A DNA stretch of 64,000 bases. It comes from Terebella lapidaria (taxonomy: Eukaryota > Annelida > Polychaeta > Terebellida > Terebellidae). The translations under genes and the position numbers were made by a program. Under the pieces are notes generated by a model. That model was not told where the DNA came from. It was given only the letters and a program-made list of their open reading frames with translations, and searched no databases. Below, one piece after another: positions 29,282-40,863 of this stretch. Position 1 is the first letter of the stretch. Each line of letters begins with the position of its first letter. The DNA is taken from contig OX424566.1 in the NCBI GenBank assembly GCA_949152475.1, positions 18,003,177 through 18,067,176 on the forward strand. Reading direction: 5' to 3'.

Positions 29282-30708
29282 CTGAGAAATGTATGATAAG
29301 TATGGACCCACCTATATATATATATATTTTAACGGAATTATCATATGCATCAAAATTATTAGAAGTAAATACACATCAAGATTATTATCCAAAGACATCT
29401 GTATACATCATGAATTCCAAACAGGCCTATAGTTATTGACTGACCTGCGGATACTCAGCTCTACTCATAAATGATCACAAATCTAATTCATTTTTGTCCA
29501 GTCGAAATGGCTGAACATCATATCGTGGGACTTTGTGCAGGCACCAGATCCCAACTTTAAAATAGGAACCTTTCACAGTATACATATTCGACACACATAT
29601 ATATACAAATGCTGCCCTAGGTATTGGAGGAGGTGCTGGTGGAATCAAAGATAATTTCCTGATATTTCCATTGATTTCCCAAGCCCATGTACATAGGCCT
29701 ACCCAACCGTCACATTCCCGCGGGTGTAGGCCTACATGTACACGGTCGATCATTACATATGCATGCCTCTTCGTGTGTGAGTTTTTCAATCATGATATTT
29801 GATCAGGCCTACTGGAAATTTGGAAACGTTCGATACCCAACACGAGATTCCTGGCTGTAAAATGTATTGTAAGTTGTAATTAAATGATACAATCCGACAA
29901 CATAAATGAGTAGATGCATAACTCTTCTCGTTTGAGCATTGACCATAGCTGTTAATAATAACAAACTATTATTGTGTGATACATATGTTGCATCGACAAT
30001 TACAAGTAACCAATGCTAATTTTTTTAGTTTGAATTATCATTAGAATCATCATGCTCGTTACTGCGTTTTTACATAATTCGATCACTACCGGTAACAATT
30101 AGATATTTCACATTTAAATGCAATCCTAGGTATCAATTCTTACTTTAGCCGTCTGTTATGATAGTTAATTTTTTGCATAAGATTATGTAATGTCCAAAAA
30201 TCATTTGCGGTTTTGTGCTGAATTTGACTAGCAAACGTAGAAAAAACATCGTCTCCATAAATCTCAGACGGTTTTATGAAAAGCTTAATTACATCACAAT
30301 ACTCACCCAATTTCGTTGGAACTAGTGAGAATCTGTGATGTATTTATCATATTAATTATAACTATATTTATTGTCGTTTTATCAAAATAAAAGCAATGCA
30401 AAATCCAAGCTCGAGAGATTATGTACGACATGATTTAGAGTATATCCCAATGGGTTGTTTATTATGTGATATGGAATTACATGAACAGCTGATCAATCAG
30501 ATGACATGAATATTATTTTCCTGAAGAGGGAACGTTGACCCCGTGAATATTGTCGAACATGATATATGATCGGAGCTTACATAATGTGATATCCTATGTG
30601 ATCGTCGGTGTCCAGTACGTTTGATATGACAATAATGATATAAAAAAAAACTAACAACGACATAGACTAAACAGTATCAATTCGATATAAAACGACGGTA
30701 AATAATTA
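29282..30708. other. Intergenic, left flank of the LTR element
   Basis: AT-rich DNA. The - strand frame of 29475-29789 is noted as unidentified. The last four bases, ATTA (30705-30708), are the left target-site duplication of the LTR retrotransposon. Confidence 0.5.
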
Positions 30709-31443
30709 TGTGGCGATTTTGCCCTAAGCACGCGGCAGGTGATTGTAAACATAAATGCCATTTATGTGGCCTTTTCGTACTTGGCCTTGTTTTGACATGC
30801 TCCGTTCGAGCGTGCGTTGCCACGGCGACGTATTGTAATTTACGCTCCAGTAAACTATAACAATGGATCGATTTAACCTCGCGTGCGCCCTACAGTTTCT
30901 GGTGTATTATATATACACTGGAAGCGACTCGTTCGAGGAGATTGTCCAAGATCGAGACTAGGACGCACACGAGGCTCGCCATGAGCTTTGTGTTCCCTGG
31001 GTCTGAGTAGTGGGCTCCTAGAGCCCTGGGGACGATTTCCGTGGGGATGCCCGGGCTGGGAGAGACGAGTTGCTGACTCGGGGGCCTTCGGCCCTGTGGA
31101 TCGCCAGCTCTCTCCCTTCCCGGGACATGTGACAGAGGCTCTGGCCAGCATGTCGGACTGTACGGGGTTCCGTCCCCGAGGCAGACCGCGGCTCGCCAGG
31201 CCCCGCCAGTTAACACCGTAGGGATGAACTAGTTTCTGAACGGTGTCCGTAGGCCTGGGAGTGTCGGGTGGGCTGTTACCTGGTTACCGTTAATGATGAA
31301 GTAGTTACCGTGTCCGCCGCGACCTCCGGTGAGCGGCCCTGCCGCGAGGATCCGGAATAGCGGATGCGCGTCCGCAAGGACTCGGATGAGAGAGGACTAT
31401 CCTCGATGATCCCGAAGAGCGGACGGTAGTCAATAACTTTACA
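30709..31443 (+). repeat. 5' LTR
   Basis: 735 bp, TGTGGCG...TTTACA, with the canonical TG...CA ends. It matches the 3' LTR at all but one position that I could find (T at about 31046 against G). It contains a TATA-like 'gtattatatatacac' near 30902. Confidence 0.95.
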
Positions 31444-31444
31444 T

Positions 31445-31462
31445 TGGTGCCGTGACCAGGAT
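31445..31462 (+). other. Primer-binding site (tRNA-His)
   Basis: TGGTGCCGTGACCAGGAT, one base after the 5' LTR. It is complementary to the 3' end expected of an invertebrate tRNA-His (ending GTCACGGCACCA). Confidence 0.75.
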
Positions 31463-31555
31463 CAGTCCGACAGTGTTCCATCGCAGCCTACCCTCACAGC
31501 GTTGTAGCCTCCTTAGTCCCTGGGGATAGCCCGCTCCTCAAGGACATCTCAAAGG

Positions 31556-33772
31556 ATGACAAAGGAAAGAGACAAAGCCAGAGATAAGGCTAATGAACCC
31601 AAGGGGGGGGAAACGGGAGGTAATGTCGCGGATCACACCCGGTCGCGCGACAGCCGCCGTGAGACATCTTCGGGTGACTCCGGCGGCCGGAGGGAATGTG
31701 CGGAGCCCTCCGCGGACAGAACCCAGTCTGCGGAGTCGACTCCGGCGTCCCTGACTCCGTCTCCGGACGTAGAGTCTAGCCCCGCGGGGCCGCAACAGGA
31801 GTTGTCATCAAGGCCGGGCCTTGATGTGTTAGGCGCGGTAGGCGGAGCCGGCAACGGCTCTACGCCGCGCCCGCCCAGGCCCAGAATGAGTCCGTGGCAA
31901 GCGGCACTCTTCCGTGGGACGTCTCCGGACGTCCGGAATCGAGCGCCAACTACTGCGGGCACTTCTGGACAGGCGGACCAGCAGTACCAGATGCCACTCC
32001 TGGCCGGGTGGGCTCCTTCGCGAGCCTCCGGCATGGGCTCTGGTCGGTCCGCACCGGGTGATGTGGTAGACCAGCTCGCCGATGCGCTTGGTGAGCTGGC
32101 CCCCAGAGGGCGCTATGACCGCGCCCGGTCGCCCCATCAGGGACGATCAGACCGGCGGAACCGTTCCCCCTCTCCGCTGTCACAAGGCAACTCGGGGCCT
32201 TTGACGGAGAGGGAGAGGTGGCTGATATCCGAGGCGCTTGTACTTTTCAAGCGGAATCAGCCGCCTTCGAGCGTTGACCCGTCGGCCATCTCAAGTCCGG
32301 GGATGTCTGGGCCAGTAGCCCCTCCCCAAGTCCTGCCGAGTCCGCAGGCGCCAGTGGCCCCCGCAATGGGACCCGCGCCTGCCCCGCGGCTCGGAGGCAC
32401 CACGTTGGCGACCGCGTCGACCGTTCCGACGGTTGGAGCGCAAGCCGCGTGGCCGACTTACCCTGGCACGTACAGTGTGTCGGACGGGCAGTGGCAACAG
32501 GCGGCTACGGCCCCAAGCTTTGCCGCCCCTTCTGGAGCCTACCCAGTAGGTTCGATGGGAGCCCCGCCCGCACCTAGCCAGAGTGGGTTTTTAGCGGGAA
32601 TGACCCCGGCGGCAAACGTGAGCTTCCCTGCTCCTCCGTCCGCGGCGTCGATGTTTGCTCCGGCAGACTCCGCCGCAGGCGCAGGAAGCGCACGGAACTT
32701 GCCGCTGTACACGGACGACCCCGGAGCCGGGACCGCACGTCGGGCGCGTAGCAAACGCGATGACGGGCCCGACCACTCTTCGTGGCGGAAACGGTTCAAC
32801 GGGGATAACGCCGACTTGGAGGACTACTTGCTCCAGGTATGGCGTACCGCCGTGTGCGAAGGATGGTCCCAGCATGAAGCTGGACACGTCCTCGCGGGGA
32901 GCCTGGAAGGGAAAGCTCTCCGCGTGATGCCGTGTCTGCTGGTGGGAACAGTGACGTTCGGCGAGGTTGCTCGTCAACTTCGCCTGCTGTTCCCGCCGAC
33001 GACCAATCGGCGGCAGTCTGAACGAGAGTTCAAGGCGCGTATCCGCCAGCCGACTGAGTCCGTGACAGACTATGCGTACAGCTTACGCATACTCGGCCGG
33101 AGAGCTTTTCCGGACATGGACTCCAGACGGTTTGAGACGATGCTGATCGATCAGTTCATCGATGGCCAGCCTTACCACCTAGCATACGGGCTGGCCACCC
33201 ATGAAAAGCGATCGATGGAGGAGGCAATAGACTCCGCGCTTGCGCTTGAGATGGCTGTCCGCCCTAGACAGTTGCCTCCAGCCCCGGCTCCGGCCTCGGC
33301 TGTACCCGCGCAGGCGGCGACTCCTCCTCCGGTCAAGGCATCGCAGGTAACCCCGTGGCAGGACCCGGTCGTCCGGGAACCCGCCAGGGAACCTACCCAG
33401 CAGTGGGTTAGTGCGCCGGCACCCTCTACAGGGGCGCCCGCACAGGCGGCACCGGTTGCCGCGCCGTCCTCATCTCCGGATGAGTACGACTATGACGAGT
33501 ATGATTTCAGCGCTGCGCAGATGATTGCGTACTGCGCTGGGATCGACACTCCGGGGCCCGCTGAATGCTGTGCGTTCACATCCGGACCAGCTCAGAACCG
33601 CCCCTGTTATTTCTGCGGAAAACAGGGACACTTTTGGCTGAAGTGTCCGGAGTTGTTGGAACGCTTGCGGGCACGCGGATACCAGGGGGTCCTCCCCAGT
33701 CCGCGCCGGAGTAACTACTCCCGGCCTGGTCCCGCGGGACAACAGGGCCGTCCCTCACGGCAGGGAAACTGA
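31556..33772 (+). CDS. gag: LTR element gag
   Basis: About 738 aa. A long proline-, alanine- and glycine-rich, probably disordered N-terminal part (to about residue 400) precedes a capsid-like region (from about SSWRKRFNGDNADLEDYL; includes FPPTTNRRQSEREFKAR and VTDYAYSLRILGRRAF) as in Ty3/gypsy Gag. An acidic stretch (DEYDYDEYDF) follows, then one CCHC zinc knuckle CYFCGKQGHFWLKC near residue 690 for RNA binding, and a basic tail. Gag packages the element's RNA into cytoplasmic particles. The frame precedes pol directly. The element as a whole is a broken fossil. Confidence 0.9.
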   Translation: MTKERDKARDKANEPKGGETGGNVADHTRSRDSRRETSSGDSGGRRECAEPSADRTQSAESTPASLTPSPDVESSPAGPQQELSSRPGLDVLGAVGGAGNGSTPRPPRPRMSPWQAALFRGTSPDVRNRAPTTAGTSGQADQQYQMPLLAGWAPSRASGMGSGRSAPGDVVDQLADALGELAPRGRYDRARSPHQGRSDRRNRSPSPLSQGNSGPLTERERWLISEALVLFKRNQPPSSVDPSAISSPGMSGPVAPPQVLPSPQAPVAPAMGPAPAPRLGGTTLATASTVPTVGAQAAWPTYPGTYSVSDGQWQQAATAPSFAAPSGAYPVGSMGAPPAPSQSGFLAGMTPAANVSFPAPPSAASMFAPADSAAGAGSARNLPLYTDDPGAGTARRARSKRDDGPDHSSWRKRFNGDNADLEDYLLQVWRTAVCEGWSQHEAGHVLAGSLEGKALRVMPCLLVGTVTFGEVARQLRLLFPPTTNRRQSEREFKARIRQPTESVTDYAYSLRILGRRAFPDMDSRRFETMLIDQFIDGQPYHLAYGLATHEKRSMEEAIDSALALEMAVRPRQLPPAPAPASAVPAQAATPPPVKASQVTPWQDPVVREPAREPTQQWVSAPAPSTGAPAQAAPVAAPSSSPDEYDYDEYDFSAAQMIAYCAGIDTPGPAECCAFTSGPAQNRPCYFCGKQGHFWLKCPELLERLRARGYQGVLPSPRRSNYSRPGPAGQQGRPSRQGN

Positions 33773-33780
33773 ACTCGGAC

Positions 33781-36700
33781 GTGGTGGCGACCAACACTAC
33801 GTCCGAGGACAGTTGTTCCGTGGCAACGGATGCCGCCCCACCTACGGATGAACTGGACGAACCTCAAGTAGATATAACTTCTCCGGAAGTGGTCCTTGAG
33901 GACCAGTCTGGCTCGTCCGCGGCTGAGGCGGATCACGAGGACTCCGAGAATGGGCCCAGTGCGTGCGAAAGATACCGTTCAAGAAACGCACTGGTCAAGG
34001 ACACTTGCTGGTACCTGCCCCTGCCACTCGGGCGGGAGCCGGTCCGGTTCCTTGTAGACTCAGGCTCGGAGGTCACCCTCATAGCCATAGGAACGTTCCG
34101 GAAGGAACCCGTGCTCCGCAACCTTGAGTTGCGGGATCCCGGTCCTTACCAGCTCTACGGGGCCGGTAACAACCGCATCCGTGTCTACGGTATCGTCGAG
34201 TTGCCTGTTACACTTGGGGACAAGGTGTATCCGACAGAGGCAATCGTCGCAGACATCGGAGCGGCCGGGATTATTGGAATGAATTTTCTCCGGGCCCACC
34301 GGGTCACCGCTAACTTCAGTGCGGGTGAATTCCGGATGGGAGAGGATACTCACTACCTCTTCCGCATGGGTCCAGTGCATTCGTTCCAAATGCGGGTGGC
34401 GCGCACCACGGTGGTGCCGCCTATGAGCGAGATGATCATCGAGGCGCGGCCGCGTCGTCCCCGCATGCCCCTCGAAGGTCGTCCGTGTATAGTGCAGCCG
34501 GTGAGCAGTTTCGCCAAGGGAACTGGGCTCGTGCTGGGCGGGACTCTGGTCAAGTCCGACGCCCGCATGATGCCCCTTCTCGTGGTGAATCCCACGGACT
34601 CACCCGTTGTGCTGCGGCGCGGGTACCTAGCAGCTACAGCTGTGCCCGCGTCGTCTAGTCGGGTCATCCCCGACGATCCGGTCTGCCGCGCTGCGTGCGC
34701 GGCGGCGGCCGCCGGAGATGATCCGTTCACCCTGCCGGACCATCTGGAATCTCTGGTTCCGAAGGACCGGCTGGGTGGAGAGCAGCGCCAGGCGCTCCGC
34801 AGACTGTTGCGGCAGTATGCGGATGTGTTTATGGGTCCGGATGGTGCGGTCGGCAAGACAGACGTTGCCAAACACCGCATCGACCTCCTAGACGAGCGTC
34901 CGATCAAACAACGTCTACGGCGAGCAGCGATAGTGCACCAAGAGGTCATTGACCAGGAGGTGCAGAAGATGCTCGAGCTAGACATCATCGAACCCAGTGA
35001 CAGCCCTTGGGCGAGTCCTGTGGTTATGGTGAAGAAGAAGGACGGCTCGTGGAGGTTCTGCGTTGATTACCGTAAGCTTAACGATGTCACGCGGAAGGAC
35101 TCATATCCTCTCCCGCACATGGAAGACACCTTCGATTCCCTGGCCGGATCGCACTACTTCTGTGCTCTGGATCTGGCCTCCGGGTATTGGCAGGTCGAGA
35201 TGGAGGAGAGTGATAGGGCAAAAACTGCCTTCGTTACTAAGAACGGGCTCTACCAATTTAAGGTAATGCCGTTCGGGCTCTGTAACGCTCCAGCGACGTT
35301 CGAGCGCCTCATGGAGATGGTACTTAAAGGGTTCCTTTGGAAGCGATGTATGGTCTACATCGACGATGTCGTCGTGTATGGCCGGTCGTTCGAGGAAACC
35401 CTCACCAACCTCCAGATGGTACTCCATCGCATCCGCGGAGCAGGGCTCAAGTTGAAGCCAAGTAAATGCGAACTTTTCGCGCAGGAGATCCTGTACTTGG
35501 GCTTCATGGTAACGGGCACCGGAGTTAGGCCAGATCCTAAAAAGCTAGAGGCCGTCAAGAACTGGCCTCGGCCTTGCAACGTGGCGGACGTGAGGTCCTT
35601 TTTGGGCTTCGCGAGTTACCACCGCCGGTTCGTGCGAGGCTTTGCGGAGGTTGCGCGCCCCCTTACTATCCTTACGGAAAAGGGCGCCAACTTCATCTGG
35701 TCTGAAGAGCAGGTAACTGCCTTCGCGGAACTCCGGAGGGCTTTGGCAGATGCGCCGGTGCTGCGGCACCCTCGTCCGGATTGCGAGTTCATCCTGGACA
35801 CTGACGCGAGTAACTTTGCACTCGGCGGTGTCCTCTCGCAAATCGTGGACGGGCAGGAGCGGGTAGTAGCTTATGCGAGTGTGGCTCTCAGCCGCTCTCA
35901 AATGAACTACTGTACCACGCACCGCGGGTTGCTCGCGGTTGTTACTATGACCAAGCGCTTCCGGCACTATCTGTTGGGACGCCATTTCCGCTTGCGGACC
36001 GACCACGGTTCGCTGAGATGGCTCCTCAACTATAGTGAGGCCGACGGCTTGGTGGCCCGGTGGCTCGTCAAACTCCAAGAGTATGACATGAAAATTGAGC
36101 ACCGCGCCGGTAAGTTGCACGGCAACGCGGACGGCTTGTCCCGTTGTCATAAGTGCAAGAATCCTGGCTGTGCAGGGATGGCTCCATTCCAGCACGCCGC
36201 GGATTCTTCCTCAGACTCGGAAGTGGACCTTCCGGGGAGAAAGCAGGCCGCCGCCCCCTCTAACAACACGGCGGCCGGAGCAGCAGGAGTTCACTCCCGC
36301 GCGAGGACCCGCCGTTACCGGCGTTGGCGCCCCGCGTTTGAAGCGGAGGTGCGGCTCAGCTCCAGCGAGTCTTCCTCAAGTCCGGCGGTGTACTCCTCGT
36401 GGGTACCCTCGTCCACGGACGAATCTGAGTATGAGCGGTCCTTACCCCCTGTGGTGATGGCCGCTGCGGCGCAGTCGGACGCGTCGGATGAGGAGCCTAA
36501 TTACCTAGGTGGCTACTCTCCGGCGCAGCTGGCTGCGAAGCAGAGAGCTGACAGTGCTCTGGCACCGGTAATCCAAGCCCTCGAGGCCGGCCAGAAACCC
36601 TCTAAGGATGAGCGGAAAACCTACAGGGAGGAGACCCAGTCTCTCATCTCCCAGTGGGAAAGGCTCTCCTTGAGGGATGGCCTCTTGTACCGGCGCTATG

Positions 36701-37461
36701 AGCCTCCGACTCCACTGCCTCCTATATGGCAGTTGGTGCTTCCGGCGGAGCTGCGGAAAGAAGTACTCCACCAGTTGCATGACCTCCGGGTGACCGGTCA
36801 CTTGGGAATCCGGAGGACCGTCCATAGGCTACAACAGCGCTTTCATTGGCCTGGTAGCAGTTTGGACGTGCAACGGTGGTGCGCAGCCTGCCCACGGTGT
36901 CAAGCTCGGAAAGGAGTTCCGGCTCCTGGCCGCCACCCCTTAACCACGGTTAAGGCTGGCGCGCCGTTTGATCGGATAGCTTTGGATATATTGGATACCC
37001 ACCGGGTCACCCCGCGCGGTTTCCGGTACATCCTGGTGATATCCGACTATTTTACCAAGTATACCGACGCCTACCCACTGATGATGCTCCCGTATGGGAT
37101 CCGTCCGGTCAGCATCCGCGGACTCCGGACGAGCGTGTGCGCCGTATGGTGGGCCTCCCGGACCTCTCTGACCCGTCAGATGATGGACTGGGTGGCTATC
37201 AGCCAGATGACGGCGATCCGCAGGTACCCCCACTCCCTCCAGTACCTGCGGATGACGGGCGGCCACGCCGGAAACCACGTGCGCCAGCCCGGTATGGGTG
37301 GGAATAACCTTCCGCCCATGCGGATGCGTCTGCGGTACCCGTCTGTCATACTATGGATGGGTTTTAGGTCGTTCCGTGAGAGTCCGCACGACTTACCTCC
37401 GCGGGTGGCTACTTTGTGGCTATCTTCGGAGTTGAGGTCCGCGGAGACTTTCATGTCGTAA
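33781..37461 (+). CDS. pol: LTR element pol region (broken element)
   Basis: Lies in a different frame from gag, as in relatives that express pol by programmed frameshifting. Domains in order: aspartic protease (FLVDSGSEVTLI), reverse transcriptase (FCVDYRKLNDVT, ALDLASGYWQ, catalytic YIDDVVVYG), RNase H (LDTDASNFALGGVLSQ, RTDHGSLRWL), a serine-rich spacer, and integrase (zinc-binding H...H...C..C in HDLRVTGHLGIRR...CAACPRCQ, then ALDILDTH). This order and the chromatin-free C-terminus fit Ty3/gypsy. Part of a broken element. Confidence 0.88.
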   Translation: MVATNTTSEDSCSVATDAAPPTDELDEPQVDITSPEVVLEDQSGSSAAEADHEDSENGPSACERYRSRNALVKDTCWYLPLPLGREPVRFLVDSGSEVTLIAIGTFRKEPVLRNLELRDPGPYQLYGAGNNRIRVYGIVELPVTLGDKVYPTEAIVADIGAAGIIGMNFLRAHRVTANFSAGEFRMGEDTHYLFRMGPVHSFQMRVARTTVVPPMSEMIIEARPRRPRMPLEGRPCIVQPVSSFAKGTGLVLGGTLVKSDARMMPLLVVNPTDSPVVLRRGYLAATAVPASSSRVIPDDPVCRAACAAAAAGDDPFTLPDHLESLVPKDRLGGEQRQALRRLLRQYADVFMGPDGAVGKTDVAKHRIDLLDERPIKQRLRRAAIVHQEVIDQEVQKMLELDIIEPSDSPWASPVVMVKKKDGSWRFCVDYRKLNDVTRKDSYPLPHMEDTFDSLAGSHYFCALDLASGYWQVEMEESDRAKTAFVTKNGLYQFKVMPFGLCNAPATFERLMEMVLKGFLWKRCMVYIDDVVVYGRSFEETLTNLQMVLHRIRGAGLKLKPSKCELFAQEILYLGFMVTGTGVRPDPKKLEAVKNWPRPCNVADVRSFLGFASYHRRFVRGFAEVARPLTILTEKGANFIWSEEQVTAFAELRRALADAPVLRHPRPDCEFILDTDASNFALGGVLSQIVDGQERVVAYASVALSRSQMNYCTTHRGLLAVVTMTKRFRHYLLGRHFRLRTDHGSLRWLLNYSEADGLVARWLVKLQEYDMKIEHRAGKLHGNADGLSRCHKCKNPGCAGMAPFQHAADSSSDSEVDLPGRKQAAAPSNNTAAGAAGVHSRARTRRYRRWRPAFEAEVRLSSSESSSSPAVYSSWVPSSTDESEYERSLPPVVMAAAAQSDASDEEPNYLGGYSPAQLAAKQRADSALAPVIQALEAGQKPSKDERKTYREETQSLISQWERLSLRDGLLYRRYEPPTPLPPIWQLVLPAELRKEVLHQLHDLRVTGHLGIRRTVHRLQQRFHWPGSSLDVQRWCAACPRCQARKGVPAPGRHPLTTVKAGAPFDRIALDILDTHRVTPRGFRYILVISDYFTKYTDAYPLMMLPYGIRPVSIRGLRTSVCAVWWASRTSLTRQMMDWVAISQMTAIRRYPHSLQYLRMTGGHAGNHVRQPGMGGNNLPPMRMRLRYPSVILWMGFRSFRESPHDLPPRVATLWLSSELRSAETFMS

Positions 37462-39936
37462 CGCCGCCGCTCCGCATCCGCCCTCCTGTAGTTTCTAGCG
37501 CCAGGGACGTGCGGATGGCCTGTCCGCACCTTGTGGACGGCTGTCCGGCGTAATCCGCACAACGGTTACGCTGGCCGGACGAATTTACTGATCCGGCCGG
37601 ACGCCCCTGGTCCCGGGACAACCTCTTATATGGCCAGACTGAGGTTGGGATTTACGTCCGCTACGGGAGAAGCGCCTTCCCACGGATTTGGGGAACTGGC
37701 TCTGGACGCGGGGATAGTGTCCGCAGATGAGGACTGATGTCCGCGGTTCGTCCGCGTGACTCGTCCGGCGTCCGCGGCGCTTTAAGATGACGCACTTCGG
37801 TGTAGTTATCCCCCGTGAGCCACTACTGTAATTGCGGTTATAGTAGTTTAAGGTTTCTACGGCAGGAAACCGTTTACCATTATTTATAATGGACCGGCTG
37901 TTAAGTCCGCGCGTGCGGACCAGCCGCGGCAGTGGGGGACGCTCATTTTCGTCCGGATCGCACCTTATAATACGCGGTCCGGCCGGGATGACCGGATCCC
38001 CGGCCCCTTTCTAAGAAGGGGGTCGTATTGTACATGCGCAGCATGCTTTGTGGCTTTTAATCCCTATCATTGTCATTGGATAAGGTCAATATGCCAAATT
38101 TATGGTGGGCGTTCGTTCTGGACTCCGTCCGCGGGCAGTTCCGGACGTCCGCCGGCTATTGATTTCATCATGTTAGGGATCCTCTAGATTGGGCGCCGGC
38201 ATGACGGGCACGTTCCCCCTAGCCATAGGGGCTACGGACCATGCCGGCTCCGCGTCTAATCTATTGGTTCCGCGCTCCGGTAGTCGTTTGGATTGGCTCT
38301 GGGTTGGACCGGACACCGCTCCGCGGTCGGGCTGTACGTTGGGATTGCTAGTGGGCGGGTCGCTACCGCCCATAGGGCGCCCAATTGTCTGTCCGGACGT
38401 CATGGGTATGTCCGGTCGCCCTGTAAGCGTACCAGCGGCTATGGGGAGTGATTTTGTTTATTTTCCATCTCACCTTATTATTTAGTGAGTGGATTATATA
38501 AGCCACAAGTGTGCGGCATGTCTCTGGAGAATTCTGTTCTTGCTCGATTAATGACACAATTGAGACAAGTATGTGAAATTTCCTTTCCGGTGCAATAGAG
38601 AGTAAGAAACCGGGAGAATTCCGCTCTCGAAAGAGGGGTGTAAGGAATTGCGTTAATTTTGACAGTGACGGATTGATGTGCATATCCGAAAAGACTGGAG
38701 AATGACAATTTATTGTTGTTTTCGTCTGACATAATCGTAACAACCACAAGTTAGTGGTTACTGTCAATTTTAAGCCCAATTTCCACCTTGCTGTGTGATT
38801 AATTTTACGTCATTGACCGCCGGTGCGGACGCTAAAGCGAATGACTAATCTTGATTACAATATATATTTGCGAGGTCCCCCGGGATAGAAATACATTTTC
38901 TACCCGTATACATGGAGTGTGAGGAGTCACCGGAGGGAAATGATTGTTTCCGCATGAGTTTATAGTGTTTGAATTTTGGTTCGAGCAATGTGTCATTTTG
39001 ACCGGGGACAGAAGTTTTCAGTGACTCCGCGTGCGCTGCTACGCGTGTAGAATAGCTGTCAACAATTGCTGCATGTATATTTATACAACAATGTCGAACC
39101 CGGATTATTTATTTAATCTCCAGATGTGTAGCGCATTTGTTTTGTGCCATCCGCATTTCGTCCGCCGATGCGGCGCTGAATTCCGCGGGATCCGCGTGTC
39201 CGGTGTTCGAGATGCGGGTGATTTTGTCAGTTGTAAACTCCCCATGCGGGCCGTGCTGAAGATGTGCGGGCGGGCGGGCGGCTGCATGAAAGTGCAGACG
39301 TCCGTCCATCTGCGTGTCTGTACACAGGCCTGTGCGGGTTGCAGTATACAGATACTGGCAGTCGATGCGGCTTGCCGCGTTGGCTTTGATAGCTGTCTGC
39401 GACAGCTGTCCGCAGGTGTATGTGTGTCTGCTAGATGTACATATGTCATGCGGGCGTGCCGGAGTCGCTCCCGCGGCTCCGCCCTGCCTCAGACCCGTTC
39501 TGCGGATCTGAGGAGCCGGCCGGCAGGGCGGTCGGCAACATTTTTAGAGGTACTATCACTTTTGATCACTCGGTGTGTCGTTTTACAAAAATTTCTAAAT
39601 TTAAAGTTTAACCTTAAAGATATTCCAAAGACTCGACACACCGTCCTTTTATAACGGATGACCTTCCAAGGTCATCACACGGTTTTGGACCACCTCGGTC
39701 AAAATTTTAGCTTGTTTATGAGGGTTTATTCAAAATTGCAAAGCGCGTTATGGTTTACTCCGTAAGTCCGGGGGTAGTTCCCCATTCTTCCAAAAGGGAC
39801 TCTTAAAGTCCTAGTGTCTTGCGCCGTGACTTCCGGGCGTTGCCATCTTGCCTTCTTCCGGACCCCGCCATGCGAAGCCTTCGTCGGGTTTTGGCTGTTT
39901 TGGGCGCGGGCGGAACATGTTGGGGACCAACATTGT
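37462..39936 (+). other. 3' internal region of the LTR element
   Basis: About 2.5 kb of GC-rich, mostly non-coding sequence between pol and the 3' LTR. It contains a second polypurine-like block ('ctaagaaggggg', near 38010) that resembles the true tract, and short inverted repeats such as 'ccttccaaggtcatc' near 39661 and the pair 'cggtgtgtcg'/'cgacacaccg' (39571, 39634). A cysteine-rich open frame (39031-39654) has no recognisable signature. No envelope features. Confidence 0.6.
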
Positions 39937-39946
39937 AAGAAGGGGG
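39937..39946 (+). other. Polypurine tract
   Basis: AAGAAGGGGG, three bases before the 3' LTR, the usual plus-strand primer position. Confidence 0.75.
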
Positions 39947-39949
39947 TAA

Positions 39950-40684
39950 TGTGGCGATTTTGCCCTAAGCACGCGGCAGGTGATTGTAAACATAAATGCC
40001 ATTTATGTGGCCTTTTCGTACTTGGCCTTGTTTTGACATGCTCCGTTCGAGCGTGCGTTGCCACGGCGACGTATTGTAATTTACGCTCCAGTAAACTATA
40101 ACAATGGATCGATTTAACCTCGCGTGCGCCCTACAGTTTCTGGTGTATTATATATACACTGGAAGCGACTCGTTCGAGGAGATTGTCCAAGATCGAGACT
40201 AGGACGCACACGAGGCTCGCCATGAGCTTTGTGTTCCCTGGGTCTGAGTAGTGGGCTCCTAGAGCCCTGGGGACGATTTCCGTGGGGAGGCCCGGGCTGG
40301 GAGAGACGAGTTGCTGACTCGGGGGCCTTCGGCCCTGTGGATCGCCAGCTCTCTCCCTTCCCGGGACATGTGACAGAGGCTCTGGCCAGCATGTCGGACT
40401 GTACGGGGTTCCGTCCCCGAGGCAGACCGCGGCTCGCCAGGCCCCGCCAGTTAACACCGTAGGGATGAACTAGTTTCTGAACGGTGTCCGTAGGCCTGGG
40501 AGTGTCGGGTGGGCTGTTACCTGGTTACCGTTAATGATGAAGTAGTTACCGTGTCCGCCGCGACCTCCGGTGAGCGGCCCTGCCGCGAGGATCCGGAATA
40601 GCGGATGCGCGTCCGCAAGGACTCGGATGAGAGAGGACTATCCTCGATGATCCCGAAGAGCGGACGGTAGTCAATAACTTTACA
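39950..40684 (+). repeat. 3' LTR
   Basis: 735 bp, TG...CA, essentially identical to the 5' LTR. Followed directly by the right target duplication ATTA (40685-40688). Confidence 0.95.
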
Positions 40685-40863
40685 ATTACTTTGTAAATAT
40701 TGGTGGTTTGATGTGAGCTCCGATTGATTGACGTCGATGACCTCGGACGCGACCCGGTTAGTGACACAATGTGTGGGACATTGGTTTCGTTATTCATCAA
40801 CTGTTTACGTGTCATAAAGTGCATGGTGGCTGCTAAACACACGATCACGAGCCCTGTCCATGT

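Larger units (their letters stand above)
30709..40684 (+). mobile_element. Ty3/gypsy-type LTR retrotransposon, recent, broken
   Basis: 9,976 bp with 735-bp LTRs at each end, target duplication ATTA (30705-30708 and 40685-40688), primer-binding site, gag, pol and polypurine tract in the usual order. The pol domain order (protease, reverse transcriptase, RNase H, integrase) is that of Ty3/gypsy. The two LTRs differ at one site by eye, so insertion was very recent. The copy is broken, with about one or two breaks. Its high GC content contrasts sharply with the AT-rich host DNA. No envelope gene is recognised; about 2.5 kb of apparently non-coding sequence separates pol from the 3' LTR. Confidence 0.93.

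Noticed and set aside
39031-39654. Cysteine-rich 207-codon frame near the 3' LTR as an envelope or accessory gene
   Set aside because: No signal peptide, membrane anchor or family motif. The frame is a by-product of GC-rich sequence.
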